From CAYJMQ01 sp964371555 (GTDB lineage: Bacteria > Bdellovibrionota > JACOXK01 > 2-02-FULL-40-11), in contig CAYJMQ010000025.1 of assembly GCA_964371555.1 (NCBI GenBank), positions 1 to 26,146 on the forward strand: a stretch of 26,146 nt of DNA. The letters run 5' to 3'. The notes below the pieces were generated by a model. It was not told the DNA's origin. It saw only the letters and a list, made by a program, of their open reading frames with translations, and made no database searches. A program made the translations under genes and the position numbers. Shown here one piece after another: positions 7,192-15,238 of the stretch. Within the stretch, counting starts at the first letter, position 1. Every line of letters starts with the position of its first letter.

Positions 7192-8490
7192 TTAAAAATG
7201 ATGGGTTAGCCGCTTTTTTTCCGAAACAGTCTTCGTCAACAGCCGGGAATGGCGAACAAGAATTCTGCCATCAATCATGACGGTATCGACATCTGAGCTT
7301 TTGGCAGAGTAGACAAGTGTATCGTAATCTGATCCTATCGGTTGCGTATGATCTGTTTTTTGATTCACAAAAATCAAATCAGCTTTTTTCCCCACTTCAA
7401 TGCTCCCAACCTCTTTTTCTATCCCAAGAGCAGCGGCTCCCTGGATGGTCGCCATTGCAAGAATCGTTTCTGATGGCAAAGCCGTAACCCCGTATCTAAC
7501 CCTTTGAATCAATCCTGCAAGCCGCATTTCCTGAAACATATCCAAATTATTGTTACAGGGGGCGCCATCCGCGCCCAAGGTAACGCGGATGCCCGCATCT
7601 ATCATTTCCGGAACCCTTGCGATGCCTGAGGCGAGTTTTAAATTAGAAGTGGGACAATGGGAAACGGAAGTTTGAGTGGAAGAAAGCAGTTCAATATCTT
7701 TTTTATCCAGCCAAATGCAGTGCGCAAAGATGGATCGTCTGCCACATAATCCTATTTTATGCAGATAGCGAATATTGCTAAGACCATATTTTTTCTTAAC
7801 GATTTTCGATTCAATTTCGTTCTCTGAAGCGTGTGTATGGATAAGGATTTTATTCTTTTCTGAAAGGTCAGAAACTTTTTTCAAAAGTTTCTGACTACAG
7901 GAGAGCACAAACCTCGGCGCGAGCGCGTATTGAAGCCGCCCGTTTTCGGCTCCATGCCATTTTTCAATTAATTTCCAGGTCTCCTCTACGCATCTGTCTG
8001 TTTTTTCTTTGAGAGCCTCTGGAACATCTTTGCCTTCATCCATCATCGCCTTCCCTGAGAACGCCCGAATACCGAAACGCCTGCACACATCAAAAATACT
8101 ATCTGTATGATGAACACTCCCCATATCCAAAATGGTCGTTGTCCCGCCTTTCAGAAGCTCAACAATTCCAATTCGTGCCGCCAAACGCATCTTTTCTTTG
8201 GTAAGGGATGCTTCGTAAGGCCAGACTTTCTTTTTAAGCCAATTGAGCAGTGTCAACCCTTCTGCCTGATTCCTAAGAAGCGTCTGGCAAAGATGCGTGT
8301 GTGTCTGAATAAAACCGGGCAAAACCCAGAAAGAGCGAGCATCAATTATTTTTGTTTCCGGTATTTTTACTTTTGGCTTTTTGCCAATGTGTTGAATCCG
8401 ATCCCCTTCAATAAGGATATCTCCCGAAAAAATCTCCCGGGCCGGGTTCATCGTGATAATTCTCCCCCCCTGAATCCAGATTCGATTCAT
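7192..8490 (-). CDS. Amidohydrolase-family deaminase (MTA/SAH deaminase-like)
   Basis: A metal-dependent deaminase of the cytosine/guanine/methylthioadenosine/S-adenosylhomocysteine deaminase group. The 432 residues carry the metal ligands H64/H66 (THTHLCQT), H220 (HTHASE) and D308 (GADGAPCNN), with catalytic E223 in HASE and H257 in FAHCIW. The C-terminal composite domain ends with VGSIEVGKKADLIFVN. The closest general pattern is MtaD/SAH deaminase, but guanine deaminase and other TrzA/AtzB-like activities cannot be excluded. It begins one base after the cdd stop codon, inside the nucleoside cluster, which favours a nucleoside or nucleobase substrate. No strong Shine-Dalgarno is seen, so coupling to cdd is likely. 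Confidence 0.88.
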   Translation of the reverse strand: MNRIWIQGGRIITMNPAREIFSGDILIEGDRIQHIGKKPKVKIPETKIIDARSFWVLPGFIQTHTHLCQTLLRNQAEGLTLLNWLKKKVWPYEASLTKEKMRLAARIGIVELLKGGTTTILDMGSVHHTDSIFDVCRRFGIRAFSGKAMMDEGKDVPEALKEKTDRCVEETWKLIEKWHGAENGRLQYALAPRFVLSCSQKLLKKVSDLSEKNKILIHTHASENEIESKIVKKKYGLSNIRYLHKIGLCGRRSIFAHCIWLDKKDIELLSSTQTSVSHCPTSNLKLASGIARVPEMIDAGIRVTLGADGAPCNNNLDMFQEMRLAGLIQRVRYGVTALPSETILAMATIQGAAALGIEKEVGSIEVGKKADLIFVNQKTDHTQPIGSDYDTLVYSAKSSDVDTVMIDGRILVRHSRLLTKTVSEKKRLTHHF

Positions 8491-8491
8491 C

Positions 8492-8899
8492 TTATGAATG
8501 TTGCCCTTTTTTAAGGGACCGGGGGGTGAATGAAAATGGAAAGAGCTCTTTCAACCGAAAGATCCGAAATTTCTTATTAAGATTTGCAACGATAATCTCC
8601 AAATCCGTCGCAAACTCTGAAAAAACCTGACGACAAATCCCGCAGGGGGGGCTCAAATCTTCATTGGCTGTAACGACCGCCAATTTTAAAAAATCCCTCT
8701 CTCCTTCAGAAACCGCCTTATAAAAAGCGACCCGCTCCGCGCACTCCCCCAAGAAAACACAGTTTTCGACATTGGCCCCTTGGTAGATTTTTCCACTTTC
8801 GGTGAGAAGCGCCGCCCCGACCTCATGTCTTGAATAAGGGGCATACGCAAATTTTCTCGCTTCAATCGCTTTTTTAATGAGATCAGCCGGTTCGATCAT
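8492..8899 (-). CDS. cdd: Cytidine deaminase
   Basis: Converts cytidine and deoxycytidine to uridine and deoxyuridine. The 135-residue length is that of the small tetrameric class. The motif NVENCVFLGECAERVAF carries zinc ligand C53 and proton-shuttle E55; PCGICRQ (85-91) supplies C86 and C89. AYAPYSRHEVGAALL (19-32) is the usual N-terminal signature. The ATG overlaps the punA stop by four bases (ATGA) and the amidohydrolase gene follows after one base, so the three are tightly coupled. It feeds uridine to the phosphorylase encoded upstream in the cluster. Confidence 0.96.
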   Translation of the reverse strand: MIEPADLIKKAIEARKFAYAPYSRHEVGAALLTESGKIYQGANVENCVFLGECAERVAFYKAVSEGERDFLKLAVVTANEDLSPPCGICRQVFSEFATDLEIIVANLNKKFRIFRLKELFPFSFTPRSLKKGQHS

Positions 8900-9738
8900 A
8901 CTGTCCCTATTTCTACAATCAACTTCTTAAGAAACAGATGAAATTTTTCAGATGCTTTTTTTGCCACCTCTAAAACCTCCTCATGAGTCGGTTTTCCATG
9001 ATCGAGCCCCGCCGCCATATTGGTAAGACAAGAAATCGCCAAGACTTTCATCCCCTGATGTCTGGCAACGATTGTCTCGGGAACCGTTGACATTCCACTC
9101 GCATCTGCGCCCAGAAGTTTCAGCATCTTTACCTCCGCGGGTGTTTCATAGCTTGGCCCCGAAATCGCCACATAGACCCCTTCATGAAGGCTGAAGGCTA
9201 TTTCCTTTGCAATTTTTTTTGCAAGCAGACGATATTTTTCATCATAGGCATCTGAAAGATCAGGAAATCTCGGTCCCCACTTATCCCAGTTTTTCCCCCT
9301 CAGCGGATGGTCGGGCATTAAATTGATGTGATCCGCTATGAGCATGAATTCGCCGGCCAGGTACGATTCATTAAGCGCCCCTGCCGCGTTTGTCAGAATC
9401 AGAGTTGTTACCCCCAGTTTTTTTAAAACGCGGATGGGAAATGTGACTTCCTCCATTGTCTTTCCTTCGTAATAATGAGCGCGGCCCTGGAGGATGTAGA
9501 CGGGGATTCGGCCGACTTTCGCCAACACAAACTTTCCACCATGCCCTTCCACTGTCGAAGAGGGAAAATGAGGAATTTTTGAGTAAGGAATTTTATATTT
9601 CGTTTCTATGATGGATGGGGAATCAACAAAAGTCCCAAGACCTGATCCAAGAACGATAGCTCTGGATGCTTTGGGAAATAAAAATTTTTCGCGCCTTTTT
9701 TCTAAAAAGCGCGCAGCTATTAAAACATTTTTTTCCAT
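8896..9738 (-). CDS. punA: Purine nucleoside phosphorylase (trimeric, PNP-I type)
   Basis: Phosphorolysis of purine nucleosides to base plus (deoxy)ribose-1-phosphate. The 280 residues match the trimeric mammalian-like class: LGSGLG (30-35) at the phosphate site, EGHGGKF (64-70), QGRAHYYEG (84-92), TNAAG (116-120), the purine-site segment GPSYETPAE (194-202) with E198, MSTVPE (216-221), and CLTNMAAGL with N240. The presence of E and N at the purine site fits inosine/guanosine preference by family knowledge. It lies 17 bases after nupC and overlaps cdd by four bases. The ribosome binding site is weak. Confidence 0.96.
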   Translation of the reverse strand: MEKNVLIAARFLEKRREKFLFPKASRAIVLGSGLGTFVDSPSIIETKYKIPYSKIPHFPSSTVEGHGGKFVLAKVGRIPVYILQGRAHYYEGKTMEEVTFPIRVLKKLGVTTLILTNAAGALNESYLAGEFMLIADHINLMPDHPLRGKNWDKWGPRFPDLSDAYDEKYRLLAKKIAKEIAFSLHEGVYVAISGPSYETPAEVKMLKLLGADASGMSTVPETIVARHQGMKVLAISCLTNMAAGLDHGKPTHEEVLEVAKKASEKFHLFLKKLIVEIGTV

Positions 9739-9755
9739 TGCGGCCAGCTTAGCGG

Positions 9756-11180
9756 CTATATCAACATCCCAACAATATTGGCTGTCATAAAACAGGCAAG
9801 CGAACCGGCTATCATTGCTTTGAGTCCAAGCCGCGCGAGATCCCCCCGCCGCTCCGGCGCGAGTGTTCCAATTCCCCCAAGCTGAATGGCAATCGACGAA
9901 AAGTTCGAAAAACCACAGAGGGCATAAATCGCAATAATTTGTGATCTCGGAGAAATCGCCCCCGCCTTAATCATCTCCGTAAGATCAAGATAGGCGACAA
10001 ATTCATTAATCACCGTTTTGCTCCCAATCAAACTCCCGACTTTTAAACAGTCCTCCGAAGGAACTCCCATCAGCCAGGCCAGAGGGGCAAAGAGCCACCC
10101 AAAAATTTTCTGGAGCGTGAGTCCAACCGGCGCAAGACCTAACGTGCCTAAAAGCTTGTCTAAACCATCTCCAACCGCGAAATTCACCATCGCAATTAAC
10201 GCAATAAAGGCAAGAAGCATCCCCCCGACATTCACTGCAAGCCTCAATCCATCAGAGGCCCCGCGTGCCGCGGCATCTAATACATTTACATCCACTACCG
10301 GAACTTTTACAGACGCATGCCCCGCTGTCTCCGGCGTTTCTGTTTCGGGATAGATAATCTTTGCCATTAAAACGGCCGCCGGCGCAGAAATAACACTGGC
10401 GCAGAGCAGATGCCCTACCCCAGAATGAAGCCCTGCCTTTTGAAGAAAGATCGCGTAGGTTGCCATGACTGCCCCTGCAATCGTCGCAAATCCCCCTGTC
10501 ATGAGCGTCATCAATTCTGAGTTTGTCATTTTTGAAACATAGGGGCGCACAAAGAGCGGCGCCTCTGTTTGACCAATAAAGACATTCACAGCGCAAGAGA
10601 GCGACTCCGCTCCGGATGTTTTCATCGTTTTTGACATCCCCTTGGCCATCACCCCCACAACGGCCTGTAAAATGCCAAAATAATAAAGAATCGCTGTCAA
10701 AGAAGAGACAAAGATGAGAGTTGGAAGAACCTGAAACGCAAAAACAAATCCGAGACTCCCATCCAAAAGCTTGTCTCCAAAAAGAAAGGCCGACCCTTTA
10801 TTCGTAAAAGAAAGAAGGGAGATCATCGCATCCCCAGCTACCTTAAAAAAGGTCTGCCCCGCTGTTGTGTTTAGAACCAGAAGGGCAAATGCCAGTTGAA
10901 GAAAAAGACCCCCCACAACGAGCCGAAGATTAATTGCGCCCCGGTTGTTCGATAAAAGATAGGCAATCCCCATCAAAAGAAAAAGTCCCCAAAAACTGAC
11001 AACTTTATAACGAAGCGGAGCAGTCTCAGGCGTATCGAAAAATGAAAGAGCGGCAAGGATAATGCCGATTGCGGCAATACTGATCGCCAAAAGTTTTCCA
11101 AATGTCAGCCAATCCCTGACATTTTTATTGGTTTCGGAAAGTGTCCTGATAAAAACCGAACTCAGAATTCGTTCCTTCAT
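9756..11180 (-). CDS. nupC: Concentrative nucleoside transporter (NupC/CNT family)
   Basis: An inner-membrane, cation-coupled nucleoside importer. The 474-residue protein has about ten hydrophobic segments and the CNT signatures GQTEAPLFVRPY (203-214), TGGFATIAGAVMATYA (228-243), NEFVAY (392-397) and CGFSNFSSIAIQLGG (422-436); these contain the polar residues that bind base and ribose in solved CNT structures. It is longer than the roughly 400-residue bacterial NupC owing to an N-terminal extension with extra hydrophobic segments. A near-perfect ribosome binding site (AAGGAGGT) precedes the ATG. It sits in mid-operon between deoA and punA, giving the cluster its own uptake system. Confidence 0.95.
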   Translation of the reverse strand: MKERILSSVFIRTLSETNKNVRDWLTFGKLLAISIAAIGIILAALSFFDTPETAPLRYKVVSFWGLFLLMGIAYLLSNNRGAINLRLVVGGLFLQLAFALLVLNTTAGQTFFKVAGDAMISLLSFTNKGSAFLFGDKLLDGSLGFVFAFQVLPTLIFVSSLTAILYYFGILQAVVGVMAKGMSKTMKTSGAESLSCAVNVFIGQTEAPLFVRPYVSKMTNSELMTLMTGGFATIAGAVMATYAIFLQKAGLHSGVGHLLCASVISAPAAVLMAKIIYPETETPETAGHASVKVPVVDVNVLDAAARGASDGLRLAVNVGGMLLAFIALIAMVNFAVGDGLDKLLGTLGLAPVGLTLQKIFGWLFAPLAWLMGVPSEDCLKVGSLIGSKTVINEFVAYLDLTEMIKAGAISPRSQIIAIYALCGFSNFSSIAIQLGGIGTLAPERRGDLARLGLKAMIAGSLACFMTANIVGMLI

Positions 11181-11216
11181 GCCACCTCCTTGACGATATC
11201 TCTCACGACACCTTCT

Positions 11217-12521
11217 TTAATCAACGACAGATCGAATCAACGGGCGTGCTCGAACCTTCTCTTTTTTTATAACAAATGCTTTGATCAGCTCACCTTCCGC
11301 CGTTTCCCGTTTTTTCTCATCGTTATAATGGAGAGTCAAGAGAGATTCACGCTGAGAGACAGCGTCACCCACTTTCTTATGCAGAACAACCCCGACAGAA
11401 TGATCTATCTTCTCATCAATCCTGTGTCGTCCGCCGCCCAACATTGAAACAACATTTCCCAAAAGGCGCGCATCCATTTCATGAAGATACCCCTTCTGCC
11501 TTGAGAAGAATTCCACTCTTTTTTGCGCCTTTGGCAAATCTTTAAACGTGTGAAGCGCTGATACATCCCCCCCTTGTTCACCGACCATCTCTTCGAATTT
11601 TTTGAGAGCCATCCCGCTTTGAATGGCCGCTTTCGCTAGCCCGACCCCTTTTTCAAAATTCTTTGCCACCCCTCCCAGACAAAGCATCTGTGCCGATAGC
11701 GCCAAAGAAAGTTCTTTAAGATCATGAGGCCCTTCTCCTCTCAAGATCTCCACCGCCTCTTCAATCTCCAGGCTGTTGCCAAGCTTGTTTCCGAGCGGCT
11801 GATTCATGTCAGTAACCAACGCCACCATCTTCTTTCCAAAAAGCTTCCCTGTTTTGACAAGCCATTTCGCAAGGAGTTTTGCCGATGGGAATGTCCGCAT
11901 AAATGCCCCTTTGCCATATTTAACATCGAGAACAATGCCATCCGTTCCCGCGGCAAGCTTCTTACTCATGATCGATGCGACAATCAGCGGGATGCAATCG
12001 ACGGTTGCCGTCACATCCCGAAGCGCATACATCATTGCATCTGCCGGGGCTAATTCTTTTGTCTGTCCCATCATTGAAAGACCATTTTTTTTAACCGCGG
12101 ATTGAAACTGCTCAATAGAAAGCCCAACATCGAAACCGGGGATCGACTCAATCTTGTCGAGCGTTCCGCCGGTATGCCCAAGCCCCCTTCCCGCAATCAT
12201 AGGAACCGCTACCGGATAAGATGCAACAATGGGAGCTACAATAAATGAGGTTTTGTCCCCCACCCCCCCCGTGGAGTGTTTATCAATTTTTTTATGCGGG
12301 ATATCGGAAAAATCCAAAATCTGTCCTGAATGAAGCATTTCTTTGGTAAGAAAAAGGGTCTCTTGAAAATCAGGCGGCCGAAAATAGCAGGCCATCAGAT
12401 ACGCAGACATCTGGTAGTCAGGAATGCTCCCTTCTGTAAAACCTCTTACAAGATACGAAATTTCATTTTGATTAAGCGATTTTCCCTCTTTTTTCTTCTG
12501 AATGAGATCAAAGACTCTCAT
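11217..12521 (-). CDS. deoA: Thymidine/pyrimidine-nucleoside phosphorylase
   Basis: Cleaves thymidine, deoxyuridine and perhaps uridine to base and sugar-1-phosphate. The 434 residues hold the family signature KHSTGGVGDK (81-90), MIAGRGLGHTGGTLDKIES (108-126), ALRDVTATVD and SIMSKKLAAG. The run NQPLGNKLGNSLE and GEGPHDLKEL resemble the broader-specificity Pdp type of Bacillus more than E. coli DeoA, so uridine use is possible. The two subtypes cannot be separated with certainty by eye. The ATG overlaps the deoB stop by four bases, with AAAGGAGA eight bases upstream inside deoB. nupC follows 36 bases later. Confidence 0.95.
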   Translation of the reverse strand: MRVFDLIQKKKEGKSLNQNEISYLVRGFTEGSIPDYQMSAYLMACYFRPPDFQETLFLTKEMLHSGQILDFSDIPHKKIDKHSTGGVGDKTSFIVAPIVASYPVAVPMIAGRGLGHTGGTLDKIESIPGFDVGLSIEQFQSAVKKNGLSMMGQTKELAPADAMMYALRDVTATVDCIPLIVASIMSKKLAAGTDGIVLDVKYGKGAFMRTFPSAKLLAKWLVKTGKLFGKKMVALVTDMNQPLGNKLGNSLEIEEAVEILRGEGPHDLKELSLALSAQMLCLGGVAKNFEKGVGLAKAAIQSGMALKKFEEMVGEQGGDVSALHTFKDLPKAQKRVEFFSRQKGYLHEMDARLLGNVVSMLGGGRHRIDEKIDHSVGVVLHKKVGDAVSQRESLLTLHYNDEKKRETAEGELIKAFVIKKEKVRARPLIRSVVD

Positions 12522-13693
12522 GAAAAGATCTCCTTTAAAAAACTTTTTCCATGTTTGAGCGGTTTTAGATGAAAAATTTCTGCAAGCGTCTGGCCCACAT
12601 CCGAAAATGTCTCCCTGATTTTAAGATCCCTGCTTTTCCCACCTGTCGTATAGACCAAAAGAGGGACATATTCGCGCGTATGGTCTGTTCCGGGATGGGT
12701 TGGATCGTTTCCATGATCGGCCGTAATGATGATCATGCCATCCCCTTTCGCGGCTTTCATCAGTTCCGGGAGTTCTTCATCAAATTCCACGAGCGCCCTG
12801 GCAAATCCTTCGACATCATTTCGATGCCCATAAAGCATGTCAAAGTCGACGAGATTGGCAAACACAAGACCCTTCTTTAATTTTTTAAACTCATCGAGAG
12901 TCGCTTCCATCCCCTCGCTATTTGATTTCGTTTTTCGGGCCCGGCTAATCCCCTGACCATCGTAGATGTCTTCTATTTTTCCAATCCCAATGACCTGAAT
13001 CGAAGAATCGAAAAGGGCATTGAGGACCGTTGGTTCGGGAAGTTTTAAAACATAATCCTTCCGATAAGCGGTTCTCTGAAATGTCTGCGGCATCTCACCC
13101 GCAAACGGCCGCGCGATCACCCGCCCAATCCCATAGGCATCAGAGAGTTTGCGGGCAATTTCACAAATTCTATAAAGTTCTTCCAATGGAAATATCTTCT
13201 CATGACAGGCAACCTGAAAAACAGAATCAGCGGAGGTATAGACAATCGGATATTTTGTCTTAAGATGCTCTTGCCCGAGCTCCTTAATAATTTCCGTTCC
13301 AGACGCAGCCTTATTTCCGAGAATTCCCTCTACCCCGGTTTCCCGGATGAACGCATCAATCAATTTTTTTGGAAAACCGTTGGAAAAAGTCGGAAAGGCC
13401 TTTTTCAAGTGGATCCCCGCGATCTCCCAGTGACCGGTCGATGTGTCTTTACCAGGGGAAACCTCGTTCATTTTTCCATAGGAACCGTCCAATTTTTTTG
13501 GAATCCCAACCCCCGAAATTTTAGAAATCGCGCCAAGCCCTAATTTTTCCAATGTCGGTAGTCTCAATCCCCCAACCCGTTCAGCAATATGCCGAAGGGT
13601 ATGAGAACCCGCATCGCCATACTTTTCTGCGTCGGGAAGCGCCCCAATTCCGACACCATCCATGACAAGAATGGCAACACGGTTAATAGCCAA
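12518..13693 (-). CDS. deoB: Phosphopentomutase
   Basis: Interconverts (deoxy)ribose-1-phosphate and (deoxy)ribose-5-phosphate. The 391 residues show the alkaline-phosphatase superfamily metal sites: LVMDGVGIGALPDA (D12) at the start and ITADHGNDPTHPGTDHTREYVPLL near the C-terminus. The phosphorylated threonine lies in GKDTSTGHWE (81-90). The start codon is TTG at 13693, supported by AAGGGGAG six bases upstream and an 11-base overlap with the end of deoC. It links the phosphorylases (PunA, DeoA) to DeoC. Confidence 0.96.
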   Translation of the reverse strand: MAINRVAILVMDGVGIGALPDAEKYGDAGSHTLRHIAERVGGLRLPTLEKLGLGAISKISGVGIPKKLDGSYGKMNEVSPGKDTSTGHWEIAGIHLKKAFPTFSNGFPKKLIDAFIRETGVEGILGNKAASGTEIIKELGQEHLKTKYPIVYTSADSVFQVACHEKIFPLEELYRICEIARKLSDAYGIGRVIARPFAGEMPQTFQRTAYRKDYVLKLPEPTVLNALFDSSIQVIGIGKIEDIYDGQGISRARKTKSNSEGMEATLDEFKKLKKGLVFANLVDFDMLYGHRNDVEGFARALVEFDEELPELMKAAKGDGMIIITADHGNDPTHPGTDHTREYVPLLVYTTGGKSRDLKIRETFSDVGQTLAEIFHLKPLKHGKSFLKEIFS

Positions 13694-14378
13694 ACATTCT
13701 CCCCTTCGGTTTACCCGTTACTATAGAAACCCCCTGACTTGTGCCAATACGGCTTGCGCCTGCGGCAATCATCGCCTGCGTCTCTTGTAAGGTTCGAATC
13801 CCCCCGCTTGCTTTGACCCCCATTGTGTTCCCAACCATTTGCCGCATCAGTTTTACATCTTCTATGGTTGCCCCCCCCGGTCCAAACCCTGTCGATGTTT
13901 TTACGAAGGCAGCCCCCGCAAGCTGGGAGAGGACACAGGCAATTATTTTTTCATCCCGTTCAAGCATCGACGTTTCAAAAATGATTTTCACAGGATAGGG
14001 TTTCGAAGCCCGAACAACTTCGGCCATATCAGCCAATACCAGCCGGTAATTCCTGTCTTTCAAGGCACCGATGTTTAGGACCATGTCAATTTCTTCCGCC
14101 CCCTGGCGAATTGCCTCCCCGGCTTCAACCACTTTTGCGACGGTTGCCGAAGCGCCGAGCGGAAATCCGACGACAGCTGCCGTTTTTACCGAAGAGCCTC
14201 TTAGTTTCTCCACCACATAACGAACATTAGAACTATTTACACAGACCGCAAAGAAATGATGTTCAGCCGCTTCATTGCAAAGCTGGTCAAGCTGTAATCG
14301 ACTCGCATCAGGCTTAAGAAGGGTATGATCGATATAGGAAGCAAGTGATGAGGGCGGTCGTTCAATCAGCCGATTCAT
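13683..14378 (-). CDS. deoC: Deoxyribose-phosphate aldolase
   Basis: Splits 2-deoxyribose-5-phosphate to acetaldehyde and glyceraldehyde-3-phosphate. Motifs (numbering from the ATG at 14378): YIDHTLLKPDA near 15-25, VVGFPLGA (69-76), EIDMVLNIGALK (96-107), and FVKTSTGFGPGGAT with Schiff-base Lys160, then VKASGGIRT with Lys189. I chose 14378 because it has GGAAA upstream and starts at the conserved core. An in-frame ATG at 14399 has no usable ribosome binding site and would lie inside a candidate promoter. It is the first gene of the nucleoside cluster and overlaps deoB by 11 bases. Confidence 0.93.
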   Translation of the reverse strand: MNRLIERPPSSLASYIDHTLLKPDASRLQLDQLCNEAAEHHFFAVCVNSSNVRYVVEKLRGSSVKTAAVVGFPLGASATVAKVVEAGEAIRQGAEEIDMVLNIGALKDRNYRLVLADMAEVVRASKPYPVKIIFETSMLERDEKIIACVLSQLAGAAFVKTSTGFGPGGATIEDVKLMRQMVGNTMGVKASGGIRTLQETQAMIAAGASRIGTSQGVSIVTGKPKGRMFGY

Positions 14379-14389
14379 TTTGATGTTTC

Positions 14390-14419
14390 CGAATACCATC
14401 CCCAGAAGAAGCGTGTCAA
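14390..14419 (-). promoter_or_regulatory. Candidate promoter for the nucleoside salvage cluster
   Basis: On the minus strand a perfect TTGACA (14419-14414) is followed after 18 bases by TATTCG (14395-14390), a 3/6 match to the -10 consensus. If used, the transcript would start only a few bases before the deoC ATG at 14378, leaving a very short leader. The 62-83 base spacer between the divergent deoC and acylphosphatase genes must also hold a plus-strand promoter; AT-rich TATATG and TATTTT stretches are present but were not resolved. No clear palindromic operator was found. Confidence 0.33.
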
Positions 14420-14461
14420 TATCTACGATATATGTTAGAAATATTTTAGAAAACCGGGGAT

Positions 14462-14743
14462 ATGACTGAACAAAAATCTCTGCATTTGGTTATTTCGGGT
14501 CAGGTACAAGGGGTTTTCTTTAGGGCACACACCAAAGAAATGGCAGATTCGCTTCATCTGGTAGGATGGGTTAAAAATCTTCCAAGCGGGAAAGTAGAGG
14601 TGTACGCCAAGGGTGGAGTAAAACATCTTGAGAAGCTTCTTCAGTGGTGCCATAAAGGCCCCCCACAGGCAAAGGTATCGCAGGTAGAAGTTGCCTGGGA
14701 TAAAGATCTGGGAGATTTTTCATCATTTGAAATTGTCATATAA
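14462..14743 (+). CDS. acyP: Acylphosphatase
   Basis: A small cytosolic enzyme that hydrolyses carboxyl-phosphate bonds such as acetyl phosphate or carbamoyl phosphate. The 93 residues carry the family signature GQVQGVFFR (13-21) with phosphate-binding Arg21 and catalytic Asn39 in GWVKNLPSGKVEV. Length matches the family. GGGG lies just ahead of the ATG. It is divergent from deoC and followed by a 136-base spacer before the FmdB-like gene; no terminator was seen there. Confidence 0.95.
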   Translation: MTEQKSLHLVISGQVQGVFFRAHTKEMADSLHLVGWVKNLPSGKVEVYAKGGVKHLEKLLQWCHKGPPQAKVSQVEVAWDKDLGDFSSFEIVI

Positions 14744-14879
14744 GATGAAACTGCCTATTATTTAAGCCCTTTTGAGATATCAGCGCTTGAGACTGTTGAT
14801 TTTTAATTTCAGCTATGATATTTGATTTTTGAGCTACCTTTGGAAAAAGGCAGCAAAAAACTGATAGTAGGAATTGCAA

Positions 14880-15173
14880 ATGCCTATTTACGAATATATT
14901 TGTACGCACTGTAAGAAAAATTTTGAAATCTTTCAAAAGATTACGGATAAGCCAAAAAAACGCTGTGGCGAATGCAATGGCAATCTGGAAAAGATAGTGT
15001 CTCAAAGCTCCTTTCTTTTGAAAGGGTCTGGCTGGTACAAGACTGACTACGCAAGAAAAACCAAAAAAGAGCCTGAGCCGTCAAACTCTTTACCTACCTC
15101 TAAAGAGTGCAGCGGCGGTCAATGCCAGTCTTCCGCATCCGAGCAGCCTTCTTCCCAGTGCGCCAGTAAATAG
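14880..15173 (+). CDS. FmdB-family zinc-ribbon protein with Cys/Ser-rich tail
   Basis: A 97-residue protein of the FmdB/CxxC regulatory-type family whose biochemical role is not established. MPIYEYICTHCKKNFE opens the domain; the zinc knuckles are C8/C11 (CTHC) and C29/C32 (CGEC). The conserved FLLKGSGWYKTDY follows near 45-57. The C-terminal tail is low-complexity, rich in Ser, Gln and three more Cys. I chose the ATG at 14880, which has TAGGA about 8 bases upstream, over an in-frame TTG at 14874. It lies just upstream of the RNase E/G gene. Confidence 0.9.
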   Translation: MPIYEYICTHCKKNFEIFQKITDKPKKRCGECNGNLEKIVSQSSFLLKGSGWYKTDYARKTKKEPEPSNSLPTSKECSGGQCQSSASEQPSSQCASK

Positions 15174-15182
15174 GGCATTTTC

Positions 15183-15208
15183 TCTCTATCATATAGTAAG
15201 GATAGAGA
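15183..15208 (+). repeat. Inverted repeat / hairpin in the leader of the RNase E/G gene
   Basis: TCTCTATC (15183-15190) and GATAGAGA (15201-15208) form an 8-base perfect stem around a 10-base AT-rich loop. It lies between the FmdB-like gene and the RNase E/G start, ending 30 bases before the ATG. There is no T-run after it, so it is not a standard terminator. It could be an operator or a 5' leader structure; E. coli rne is autoregulated through its leader, but any parallel here is inference. Confidence 0.5.
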
Positions 15209-15238
15209 TCTACTTGCATCATTATATTAGGCAGGAAA

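Noticed and set aside
14379..14399. Upstream ATG extension of deoC
   Set aside because: It has no ribosome binding site and overlaps a candidate promoter; 14378 fits better, though not with certainty.
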